A stretch of 64,000 bases of DNA from the NCBI GenBank assembly GCA_001724265.1, contig MEDY01000660.1, positions 1 to 64,000 of the forward strand, in the 5' to 3' direction. The DNA comes from Rhizaria sp. SCN 62-66. Its lineage: Eukaryota > Rhizaria, unplaced. Under the pieces are notes generated by a model. That model had not been told where the DNA came from. It saw only the letters and a program-made list of their open reading frames with translations, and made no database searches. Below, one piece after another: positions 1 to 9,900 of this stretch (its first letter is position 1; every line of letters begins with the position of its first letter). The translations under genes and the position numbers were made by a program.

Positions 1-1116
1 GGCCTCGGCGGCGGCGGCGCGGGCCGCGGCCTCGGCGGCGAGCGCGGCGTCCTTGGCGGCCTGCGCGGCGGCGCAGCGGTCCCTGGCGGCGGCGAGCGCA
101 GCGGTCACTGCGCTGGACGCGGCGGCGTCGGCGGCCGTGGCCGTCAGCGCGGGCGCCGGTGCGCAGCCCGGGTGGCGGTTCAGCGTCGCGATCGCGTGCG
201 CCGCCGCCGCGCGCGCGCCCAGCCGCAGCAGCGCGCGCGCGGATGGCGCCGCCGCGTCGCCGTGCTGCGCCGCTGGGGGGGCGGGCGGGGGCGACGGGTG
301 CGCGCTGCACTCGTCCGACACGGCCAGCAGCAGCTGTGCGAAGGGGTTCTGTGGCGCCGCCGCGGCGGAAACAGCAGCTGCGGCCGAGCCGGGCTCCGCG
401 GCAGAGATCGAGACGGAGACTGAGACAGTAGCTGTTGCGGTAACCGTCGTGCCGGCGCCAGAGCCAGAGCAGGGCAGCGAAGGGTCCTGCAAGTGGCGCG
501 CGCCGGCAAGCGTGGCGGCGGCGTGCTGGTGCGTCGCGTACGCGGTCGCCGTGGCGGCGTGCGCGGCGACGAACGAGGCCGAGGGCGCGAGAGAGCCCGA
601 GCTCACGGCGCACCGGGCCGGCGGCGCGGCGCGGCGGCCGGTGCCGAAGACGGCGCTGTTCATTGCGGCTGCGGGCTGCGCGTCGAGTCCGCTGTGCTGC
701 ATGCTGGCGTCGGCGAAGCGCTGGCGATGTGCGCAGGCGGCGACGAAGTCGGTGACGTCGAAGACGAGGCTGGCGGCGAGGTGGGCCGGGAAGTCGCAGG
801 CGGGGATGTTGCGCAGGCGGCGGTACTCGGCGCAGCGCGCGACAAATAAACAATAATCATCAAAGTAAATGCGGCCCTGGAGTCGCGTGTCAAGTGCAAA
901 GAGCACGAATATGTCGGCAAAGTTGACTGTGAAGCCGAACTTCTCTGGCACGGCGAGGTGAATCATCTCGGGCAACGTGATCCAAATTGGTCGCAGGTGG
1001 CTCACTAACGTCTCCAGCTCGAACTCGGATCGTGGGTTGAGCCGCGCCGCGCGCATAAACGACTGCGACAACGCGAGGATCTGTTCGGTCTTGAAGTACT
1101 CGAGCAGGCCCCTCAT
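1..1116 (-). CDS. Unrecognised protein, 3' part cut by window edge
   Basis: Reading from an ATG at 1116 on the minus strand, the frame stays open for 372 codons and runs off the left edge, so only the N-terminal part is present. I do not recognise the family. Residues 1-135 look like a folded, mostly helical domain rich in aromatic residues, for example FGFTVNFADIFVLFAL around 60-75 and GRIYFDDYCLFVARC around 81-95. The second stretch has the feel of an EF-hand-like helix pair but no clear calcium loop. After about residue 150 the sequence becomes Ala/Ser/Pro/Thr-rich low complexity and ends in an Ala/Glu/Lys helix-prone run. It diverges from NAA35 across a 384-base spacer. The coding call rests on continuous frame, strong GC bias at third positions and a sharp composition change at the start. 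Function is unknown. Confidence 0.7.
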   Translation of the reverse strand, partial: MRGLLEYFKTEQILALSQSFMRAARLNPRSEFELETLVSHLRPIWITLPEMIHLAVPEKFGFTVNFADIFVLFALDTRLQGRIYFDDYCLFVARCAEYRRLRNIPACDFPAHLAASLVFDVTDFVAACAHRQRFADASMQHSGLDAQPAAAMNSAVFGTGRRAAPPARCAVSSGSLAPSASFVAAHAATATAYATHQHAAATLAGARHLQDPSLPCSGSGAGTTVTATATVSVSVSISAAEPGSAAAAVSAAAAPQNPFAQLLLAVSDECSAHPSPPPAPPAAQHGDAAAPSARALLRLGARAAAAHAIATLNRHPGCAPAPALTATAADAAASSAVTAALAAARDRCAAAQAAKDAALAAEAAARAAAAEA

Positions 1117-1500
1117 TGTGCGTGTGTCGGCTTACAGCAGTGCGCGAAAGGAGAGAGAAGGGGAACCCCAGTGTGTGGGGAAGAGGATGTGGGAATGTGC
1201 CTCTAGTAGAGGCAAAACCTAAATTTGGAAAGTTTAATTTAGTCAAAATATATTATAGTGATCACTAGTTTACATACTTCAAACGTGTTCTTGTTTGACG
1301 AAAACGCAAGTCAGTATAACTGCTGAAAGTTTGGTCTTCTAAGTTGAGGTTCCAGGCTGCTGTGAGAGGACGGTCACCTGCGGACTCTTGCAACCGCGAT
1401 TTGTACAAGCACTCATATGCCCCATTGACCGTCCCGTACAAAGCAACACACGTGCCCAGATACTAACATCTCTTTTCTATTCTGTATTTGTTTTATTTAG
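1117..1500. other. Divergent intergenic region (promoters of the unknown gene and NAA35)
   Basis: This 384-base AT-richer spacer lies between two divergent start codons, so it should hold both promoters. I see no RNA gene. Just before the NAA35 ATG there is a T-rich run ending in tttatttag directly abutting ATG. It looks like a 3' splice site, so a 5'-UTR intron or trans-splice acceptor is possible but not shown. Confidence 0.4.
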
Positions 1501-4500
1501 ATGTCTTCTTCAAACGACGAGGAGTGGTTGGACATCACAGACGAGATCAAGGCGGCCGCTGTCGGCATGTCCGTCGGCCAGCAAATCGTCAATAAGGTAC
1601 GTCTCAATCAATGCATATTGCTATATAGACGACACATGTGCAATACTACTTCGTCGCATTTGTGTCTCAATTGCTATCACTTATCCCACTATCCTCTACT
1701 CTATCCGTATCCCACCGTCATTATTGCACTTCACTTGCACGCCTGCACTCGCTTCTGCAATTCGCTCGTGCACGAACTGTTCCGCTAATCCCGCATCAAC
1801 CCGTCTTGTGTCCGCGTACGCATCGGCGCACAGGACTTCAACCCGCAGAAGTCGCTCGTGGCGCTGCAGCTGATGGGCGGCCAGATGGACCCCGAGGCCG
1901 CCGCTTCGGCCGCGCACAACGGGCCCGACGCAGTCTTCGCCGCCGCGCCGACGATTCTCGACGGCGCCCTCTCCCTCGACGAGACGCTCTCGCTCGTCGA
2001 CCACGCCGCGTCGCTTGAGGCCGCCGCGCTGGCCGGCGCGCCCACGGCCACTGCGCTCTTCTGCTGCCTCTACCTGCACCGCGCGCGCTTGCTTCCCGCC
2101 GAGAGCCCCCTCGGCGCCTTCCTCCGCGCGCTGCTCGTGTCGGTGCGCCTCGCCAACGCCGTGATCGAGGCCAGCGACGTGCACGACGAGAGCGAGTTCC
2201 TCGAGTTCCGCGGCGCGTTTGACTTCCTCGACGACCTCTCGCCGCGCGCCGCCGCCGAGGCCGCGCTCGCCGCCGCCGCCGCGCTCGACGCTCACGGCGA
2301 CAAGGCCGACAGCGACGCGCCGGCTGCAGCTGCCCTCGCGCAGCGGCTGCGCGTGCGCGCGGGGTACGTGCTGTTGCTGTGGTCCCTCTCGGCGGCGGCG
2401 AGCACGGGCCTGGTCTCGGCGCTGCCTGTCGTCGCCCCGCTCGCGCATAGCGTCGCCGCCGCCGCGACCGCCGCGCTGGCGGGCCCGCGGCCGCCCGCGC
2501 CGCACGGCTTCCGCTCCGCCCCGCTGCCGCCGCTGCAGGCCGGCCACGGGCCTTCGGTTGCCGTTGACGCCACGGCGATCCCGCGCGACCCCGCGGCCGC
2601 CGCCGCTGACGCCGCCGAGGCCGCCGCGGCGCCCGCGCCCGCCGCGGTGTACCCGGCCGCCGTGGCGGCTGCGCTGCCCACTGCTGTGGGCCCCAGCCCC
2701 GCGCGCGGCGTGTTCCCGCATCTGTGCCCCGCACTCACCGAGTACGGCCGCGCCTGCAAGCCCATCGCGTTTCCCTCCCCGCGCGCCGCGCTGCGGGGGC
2801 TGCGCGACGCCGCCGCCGACATCGCTGCGCTCGCCGACGCGCTGCTCGCCGCCGTCCCGCTGCCCGTGCCCGCGCCCGGCGCCGCGGCCGTTGCCGCGCT
2901 CGCGCTGCTGGGGCTGACTCCGCTGGCGCAGAGCGCCGCGCCGCCCGCGCCCGCGCGCCTGCAGCAGCTGTCGGTGGCCGAGCGCGTGCTCACGGCGCTG
3001 CGCTGCTTCCGCGCGCGCCGCCCCGCGCTCCTCGCGCGCGCCGCCGCCGTGCGCGCGATGCACTCCAAGTCGGCGTTCCTGGGCCTGGGCCGCTACGGCA
3101 CGGTGGTCGAGCAGCACGTCCGCTCGGTCTGCCCCTCGCTGACGGGCTGGGTCGAGACGCCGTCGCTGCGGTCGCAAGATGCCTCGCTGCCGCCCGCCGC
3201 CGCCGAGCTGGCCGCGCGCTTGCTGGCCGAGTTCAACGGCGACCCTGCCGCCGTGGGCGCGCGCGCGGCCGCCAACGCTGCCAACGCCAAGGCCGTGGCG
3301 GCCGCCGCGGGCAAGAAGGGCGGCAAAGGCGCCGCCTCCGCGCCCGCGCTCACGCTCGAGCTGCAGGGCGCGGACGCGATCCTGCGCGCGGCGAGCGAGA
3401 CGCCCGCGGGTGCGGCGCGTGCCGTGGTGGCGCGCTGCGAGCCGGTGCTGATGGGGCTGCTGCGCGCGTGCGCGGAGCAGGACGTGCGCGTGCAGCGCGC
3501 GGTGCTGCGGCCGCTGCTCGCGCTGGGGTCGACCCAGAACGACGCCGACGCCGTGGACGCGGCCATAGCGGCCGAGCTCGCCGCCGCGGGGCTCCGGCCT
3601 GTCGCGGCCCCCGCCGGGTCGCTCTCGCCGTGCCCCTACAAGCACGGGCTCTTCTCCTGGGCCGCTGAGCTTGCGACGCTGGCGCTGGCCGAGAACATGA
3701 CCACGATGCTCGCGCTGCGCCTAGTGCGCCCGCAGGAGCTGCTGGCCGTGTATTGGCAGCTCGAGCACCTGGGCCGGTTCGCCGCCACCAACGCGGCGCA
3801 CAAGGCGCGCGCGCCGCTGCAGCACAACATGGTCGGCGCTGGCCCCATGACCGCGCCGAACACGCTCGCGCCTCCGCCCGCGTTCAACGAAGACCCCGCC
3901 GCGTCCGGCGCGTCCGGCGCCTCTGCGGCTGCCGCAGAGGGCGGCGTGCTCGGTGCCATTGCCGCGGCCGCTGCTGCTGCAACTGCGGCGGCCGCTGCCC
4001 CTGCACCGACTGCTGCTTCTGCTGCTCCTGCGGCTGCTGCGCCAAAGAGCGCCGCGGGCGGCAAGAAGGGCAAGAAGAAGGCCAACGACGACGACGACGA
4101 CTTTGACTTTGACGACGCCCCCAGCGCAAGCAAGACTGCGGCCTCTGCTACTGCTGCTGGTAAGACCGCGGCTGGCGGCGAGCAGCTGTCTCTGGCCACG
4201 CTGGCGTGTTTGCCGCCGCTGGCCGCGACGGGCGGCCTCCGCGCGCGCCGCGCCGCATACTATACGGCGAAGCAGGCGGAGCAGCACGCGCGCGCGACGG
4301 TGCCCGCGGCGGCGGCGGGCGGCGCGACGGCCGAGGCGCTGCTGCTGCAGGTGCACGCCGCAGCGGCCTCGCTGACCAAGGGGCTGCTGCTGGCGGCGCT
4401 GCGCGTGGGCGTGGCCGTGCCGCAGCTGCCGCAGGCCGTCGAAGCGCTGCCCGCCACCTGCGTGGCGCTGCGCGAGCCGCCGCTGCGCAAGGACGACCTG

Positions 4501-4938
4501 TGGGAGGTGTGGTACTACTGCCGCTTCTCGTCGTTCCTCAAGGTCGTGTACCCGTCGCTGCCGCAGCTCTCGGCGCTGCGCGACGCCATCGCCGCCGCGC
4601 GCAAGCAGGAGCCCAAGACGCTGCTGGCGGCCGTCTCGGCGAGCGCCAAGACCGTCGCCGCAGCCGTGGCCGAGGTGCTGGCGGCGTTCCCGGCCGACGG
4701 GGCCGGGCTCTGGGCCGAGCCCGCGCGCGCGGCGCAGAGCGTTGCGGCCGTCGCCAAGGCAAACGCCGGCGGCGCACTGCTCGAGCTGCTCAAGCTCAGC
4801 AAGGACCCCGCGGCCGCGGCCGCCACGGCCGTCGAGTTCGACTTCAGCGCGGACCCCGTGTTCCCGCTTCTGCGGTTTGTGCCGGCGAAACCGGTTAAGG
4901 CCGCTGCGGCGGCGGCGGCGGCTGCCAAGCCCGAGTGA
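1501..4938 (+). CDS. NAA35: N-alpha-acetyltransferase 35, NatC auxiliary subunit (Mak10 family), one intron
   Basis: This is the likely scaffold subunit of NatC, which with Naa30 and Naa38 acetylates N-termini beginning Met-Leu/Ile/Phe/Trp on nascent chains in the cytosol. Exon 1 is 1501-1596 (32 codons, with EWLDITDEIKAAAVGMSVG matching the family's opening W-x-DIT motif). Exon 2 is 1834-4938. The join is phase 0 and restores the Mak10 core: LMGGQMDPEA at about residues 45-54 corresponds to the family's MMDPKMDAG. TALFCCLYLH at about 105 and a helix at 130-150 follow in the expected order. The product is 1,066 residues, longer than animal and fungal homologues because of Ala/Pro-rich insertions and a Lys then Asp-rich patch near 775-795. 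The conserved C-terminal block DLWEVWYYCRFSSFLKVVYP starts near 920. The stop is TGA. The family call is firm. The exact acceptor is inferred from frame and homology. Confidence 0.88.
1597..1833 (+). other. Intron in NAA35
   Basis: This 237-base intron starts GTACGT and ends CGCACAG, in phase 0. It is much AT-richer than the flanking exons. Removing it joins the ITDEIKAA exon to the LMGGQMDPEA exon as expected for Mak10 proteins. Confidence 0.85.
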
Positions 4939-5305
4939 GCGAAGAAACAAAAAGCTGTTACGTTGCACTGACAACTGGTTAACTTTATTGGGTATTGATC
5001 GGGCCTGTAATAACACAGGACACTACTTTTATTAAATGAAAACGATATGTAGACGCACAAATAAAAAGACGTTCGTTGTACATCAATTCATGTTATGTTC
5101 TCTTGCGATCAACTCCATGAGGCGTATAAAAAGCGCTATGTAATGTTGTTTTTTTTTGTGCACTGAACAGGGATATACTCATTGGCCAGTCGCAATAAAT
5201 TAAGGTGTGTGCCTCGCAAAAATCCTCGGATGAATGACTGGGCAACAGTGTCTCGGAAGACTTCGACATCGCATCCTCAAACGAAGTGTGAGGTATCCTC
5301 ATAGC
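4939..5305. other. Convergent intergenic region with polyadenylation-like signals
   Basis: This spacer separates the 3' ends of NAA35 (+) and the TrmH-like gene (-). It contains AATAAA on the plus strand at 5060-5065, suitable for NAA35, and TTTATT at 4984-4989, which is AATAAA on the minus strand and lies far downstream of the TrmH-like stop. It also holds a run of nine T near 5149. No gene is apparent. Confidence 0.45.
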
Positions 5306-6124
5306 TCACATGCCCTCGAGTTCGATGCCGGCGGCGCGCAGCTGGCGCATGGCGGCCCAGTGTCCCTGCGTGATCCACGAGGCGAGCGCGGCCTCGCGCT
5401 CCTCCTGCGCCAGCGCGCACGGATACAGCACGGGCGCGGGCAACGGCGCGTCGGTCACCACCACGGGCCCCGTCTCCGGCGGCGCGGGCGCGACGGGGCT
5501 GGGCTGCCGCCAGACGGGGTACACGCGGCGCCCGTCGGAGATGCTGACCAGCGGCAGCCGCGCAGCGTCGCCCTCTGGCGGCGGCGCCAGCGGCTCGTGG
5601 GGCGTCGCGGCGGTGAGGCGTGCAAGCACAGTGGCGGCGGCGACCGAGACGTTGAGAGACTGCGCAAAGCCGCGCATGGGCAGCGTGACGTGCACGTCGG
5701 CCATCGCGGCCGCGGTGCGCGACACGCCGTTGTGCTCGTTGCCGCAGAGCAGCGCGATGCGCCGGTTACTCAGGTCCACGCAACGCAGGTCGACGGCCTT
5801 GGGCGAGAGCGTGGTGGCCACGATAGTGAAGCCGGCGGCCTTAAGCTCAGCGGCGCAGCTCGCGGCGTCGGGGTGCCGGTGCACGGTAAGCCAACGCGCG
5901 TACTCGTAGCTGCTGGGCTGGAAGGGTGACAGCGACTCGATCTGGTGGAAGTGCTGCAGGCCCAGGGACTCGGCGGTGCGCAGCACGGCGTCGATGTTGC
6001 CCGGGTCCGCAACGTTCTCGAACACAACGCGGATGTTGTCGCGGCGGTACTTAAGCACGTCCAAGTACCGCAGCATGCGCTCGGGGCGCGTGTACGGGAT
6101 CAGCGTCTGTCGTTGGAGGCGCAT
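5306..6124 (-). CDS. SpoU/TrmH-family RNA 2'-O-ribose methyltransferase
   Basis: This SAM-dependent SPOUT enzyme probably methylates the 2'-OH of a guanosine in tRNA; the bacterial TrmH modifies Gm18. All three SpoU motifs are present. Motif 1 is VFENVADPGNIDAVLRTAES at about 34-53, with Asn43 and Arg49. Motif 2 is LLCGNEHNGVS at 125-135, with Glu130. Motif 3 is LPMRGFAQSLNVSVAAA at 148-164, including the Ser-Leu-Asn triad of the knotted SAM site. The N-terminal PERMLRYLDVLKYRRDN resembles the short leader helix of bacterial TrmH. The C-terminal tail after about 230 resembles the TrmH C-terminal extension. The start at 6124 is the first ATG in this frame, giving 272 residues. A compact bacterial-like architecture fits either an organellar or a cytosolic tRNA enzyme. 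No clear transit peptide is visible. Family is secure; substrate is inferred. Confidence 0.85.
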   Translation of the reverse strand: MRLQRQTLIPYTRPERMLRYLDVLKYRRDNIRVVFENVADPGNIDAVLRTAESLGLQHFHQIESLSPFQPSSYEYARWLTVHRHPDAASCAAELKAAGFTIVATTLSPKAVDLRCVDLSNRRIALLCGNEHNGVSRTAAAMADVHVTLPMRGFAQSLNVSVAAATVLARLTAATPHEPLAPPPEGDAARLPLVSISDGRRVYPVWRQPSPVAPAPPETGPVVVTDAPLPAPVLYPCALAQEEREAALASWITQGHWAAMRQLRAAGIELEGM

Positions 6125-6946
6125 GGGCGATAAATGGGGGGCAGAGCACAGTGAGTCAAGTGAAGGGGGAAGAACACGCAAAAATGAGTGCGGAGGCGTG
6201 GGGGCTGCATAGACGCAGAAAACAACAACGGGTTACGGTGTAACAGCAACAAATTGGTATGCATATACTGTGCTTATCGTCACGTAAAAGAGGTTGCAGG
6301 CGCTATGCCATGCTCAAAGTTGCTTGGAGCGGGTAACTCCAACTTGCAAAAGCCGAGAAGTGAAGAGGTAAGACGTACGTCGATAACGCGGCTGCGGAGA
6401 TGCTTAGGAATTTTGATGAGCATTGTGTACGCGTTTGGCGCGAACGCTCAGAAATTAAGCGCCTTAACGGCCCCTATCATGCAGTGGAACATGTTTTCTG
6501 AACGCCTCAACTCCCTCTTCAGGCTGCCTCGATTTTTTTGTGGTGTGACTGCGGGCCTCCCGAAGTAGATGGATATTGCATGTTCAAATCGCTCCTGAGA
6601 GAAAATCATTGCTTCTTGTGGCACAAAGTACTGTTTTCAGCACTATTTTGTTTTTACGTCGCCTTTGTCATTTTTTACGGGGAGCTATGCGCGAAGGCAC
6701 TGCATGACCTGTCTGTTGCAAGCCTGCTCTGAACTTGGACACGGAATGCGTTGTATATGGCTCGAAGCTGAGTGCCTCGTCTGTCTCACACTTTGATTGA
6801 ACTCGGCACTCTTTTTTATAGCTTTTCAGGACACCCTTTTTTTCTACATCCTTACCACACGTGCGCACAGCGCCCCGCTCCCCAGTCTCAGATATTGCTC
6901 CCCTGCAGTCGAACCTGTGTCGGCTCTCCCGTGACCCGCCTGCTCG
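6125..6946. other. Divergent intergenic region upstream of the RasGEF gene
   Basis: This 820-base AT-rich spacer lies between divergent starts. Short open frames at 6188-6568 and 6538-6732 lack the codon bias of the neighbours and are not called. A TATA-like cttttttatagc occurs near 6810-6820, about 130 bases before the RasGEF ATG. I see no RNA gene or repeat. Confidence 0.4.
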
Positions 6947-9900
6947 ATGGCGACGCTGTTCCAGAATGAGGATGCGTCGGCAGCTGTCGTAAAACAGGGC
7001 TGGTTGATCAAGCAGGGTGGCTCGCGTGGCTTCGGCTGGAAGACTTGGAAGCGCCGCTGGTTCGTCCTCACTCTCCAGGGCCTGAGCTACTACGAAAGCG
7101 AAGAGACCTACCGCGCCGGCCACCGCGAGCTTGGTTATCTACACGCCGACGCGACGTTTCACGCTTCGGCGACGCACCCCTCGCTTCCGCCTGACACGGC
7201 CGACGAGGTCCACCTCGTCTTCATCTGCTCCAATCGCACCTTGCTCGTGCGCGCCCGCTCCGACGCCCGCCGCGCGGACTGGCTCGCTGCCGTCGCTGCG
7301 CGCGCCGCCGACCTCCGCAAGCGCGCGCTCCGCCTCTCGGAGCCGTCCTACAACACCATCGACGCCGAGTCCGTTGCCGCAGCCGCTGCCGTGCTCGCCG
7401 CGGCCGCCGCAGCCGCCGGCCCCGCCACTCCGTCTCTCGCGCCCCACGCGAGCGCACACGCCAACTCGGCGCTAATGGGCTCGCCCTCGCGCCTGCGCCT
7501 GGGGTCGATGTTCGCGCCCCCGCAGCGCGGCTACCAACCCTCGCCGTCCTTCACCGCCGCGCCCGCGCCCGTGCACGGTCCCGTGGTCGCGTCCTCGGCG
7601 GCGGCCTACTACGCGCACCTGCTCCCTCAGCAGCAGCTCACGCACTCGCAGTCACTCGTACAGAGCCACCAGCAGCTCGCGCAGACGCAGTCGCAGTGGG
7701 CGCTCGGCCGCAACGCCGCGCCGTCCTTCACGCCGTTGATGCTGGCGCCGCTCAACGCGGTCGCGCCCGGTGCGCCAGTGGCCGTCACCGCTTCAGCCTC
7801 GTCGTCGACGCCGCTGTTTGGCCCCGGGCTGCCCCCCGTCGCTCCCGGCACCGCGCCCGGACGCCTCAGCGCCTCGGCCGCGCGCCCACCCGCCGGCTCG
7901 ATTAGTGCCGCGCTTGTGGGCTCTGGCGCTGCCGCTGGGGGCGCTCTGCAGCTGCCCCCGCAGCACCCGCACCAACAGCAACAGCATGTGCGCGCGCGCA
8001 ATGCGAGCACCATGTGCATTACATCGCCAGTGCCACCGCCCCCGCCCGGGCCTGTGTCTGCGGCAGCGCAGCAGGGCGCGGCTGCGTCCGCTTCACGCGC
8101 GCCGCAGCCGCCGCCGCGGCCGGCGTACGCGCTCGCCCAGATGCAGCAGCACCAGCACATGCAGACGCAGACGCAGACGCAGACGGTGCCCTCGCTGGTG
8201 ACGATGGGCCGGCCGGGCTCCCGCTCGCACTCGCGCGCCGACCCGCCCATCTCGCTGACGGCGGCCGCGGCCGCCGCTGCCGCAGCTGCCGCCGCCGAGG
8301 CCGCTATGGCCGCCGCTGCGGCCGCGACGGAAGCCGGCCTCGACTTCGACAGCGTGAGCGATGATAGCGATAGCGCTGACGAAGGCGACGGTGGCGACTG
8401 CGACGACGCCTGCGATGCTGACGGCGACGGCGACATTGATGACGGTGAGATGTCTGACGACGGCGCCGCGGCTCATGCCAACGCCGACGCTGCTAACGCC
8501 GGGCTCAGTGCTGCGCCTGCGCCATCGGCGACGCTGACGGGCACGCGCGTCACTTCAGGGCAGCGTGTCGGCGGCTGCCACAGCGGGCTTGCAGTGAGCA
8601 GCACAAGAGACGACGACGGCAGCGAGTGCGCCAACGCGGCGACCGCGGGCGACTAGTCCGTCTCCGGCGCGGGCTTTGGCGTAAGTCGCGAACCCAGCGT
8701 CTGCGACACTGCGGCCGTGGCCTCGCCCGGCGCCGACGCGAGCGAAGGGGACGCGCACTCGCCCTCTCTTGCCGCTGCGACTGCATCGTCTTCCTTCGGC
8801 TCCGCAGCTGCTGCTGCTGCAAATGCGCCGGCCACTGCAGCGAACGCGGCACGGCCGCGCACGCACTCGCAGCAGGCGCAGGCGCCGACGGCCGCGCAGA
8901 CGCACGCGCAGGCTCGCGCGCAGGCCCGCTGCAGCGTCGTGGCACTCTCGCCCGCCTCCGTCGGTGGCGCGGCAGCCGCAGCAGCCGCCGCAGCCGCGAC
9001 CGCCGCAATGAGCGCCGCAGTGAGCGCGGACCAGAGCGGGCACGGCTACTACGCGAGCGGCGTGGCGGGCTCGCGGCTGAGCGCGACGTCGAGCCTGGCG
9101 CCCAGCTGGAGCACCGCCGCGGGGCTGCCGACGCTGGCGCCAGCGACCACGGCGCCGCCGCCGACGCTGCCGCACGCGGGGGGCTCGCCCGCGCCGTCGC
9201 ACGCGCACTCGAACACGCACTCGTTCGCGCCTACGCTCGCCGACACCGTCGCGGACACTGTGGCGACCGAGACTGCCGCAGACGCCGCCGTGGCCGCTGG
9301 CGCTGACGCAGACACGCTGTCGGCGCTGCCGTCTGCGGCGGCGCTGCCGTCCGCGGTGACGCTGCGGCCCTCGTCGCGCCAGTCCGTGCTGCACGCGCCG
9401 CACCCGCACCAGCACCCCGCGCTCGCGCCGCGCCAGTCGGTCACGCGCCGCTCCGTGCTGCGCTCCGCGTCGCGCGCCTCGGTCACCGCCACGCCCGGCC
9501 TCAGCGGCACCGGCTCCGGCGCCGCCTCCAAGCGCGGCTCAATCTCGTCCCGCCTGTCCGTGGTGGGCGCCGCGCCGTCGCCGTCGCCGCTGCAGACGCG
9601 GTCGTCGCGCGCGTCGGTCGCGCTGGCGGCCCCGCGGCTTGCATCGCTGTCACTGTGCTACGCGGGCGCCGAGGCCGTGCGTGAGCTGCTCGACGACGAG
9701 GCCGCCGCGCGCGCGCTCGCTCTGCGCGCCATGGAGGCCGTCGCGGAGCCCGCTGCCGCCGACGATAGCTCTGCCGCTGATGTTCCTGTCGCGGATGCAA
9801 ACGCAAACTCTGCTCGCGACAGCGCGACAGAGCGGCAGCAACAGAAGGTGTTCACGCGCACTCGCGGCAGCAGCGCTGATGCTACAGTGCAGCCCCTCAA

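Noticed and set aside
1330-1365. ttctaag heptamer resembling a CUA anticodon loop, sought as a UAG-decoding tRNA
   Set aside because: The flanking five bases do not form an anticodon stem and no T-arm follows at the right distance.
1696-3645. A 649-codon minus-strand frame over NAA35
   Set aside because: Arg/Gly-rich composition, no family signal, and full overlap with a recognisable plus-strand gene. It is a shadow of GC bias.
6188-6568. A 126-codon frame upstream of the RasGEF gene
   Set aside because: Codon usage is not that of local genes, no motif is visible, and it lies in a divergent promoter region.
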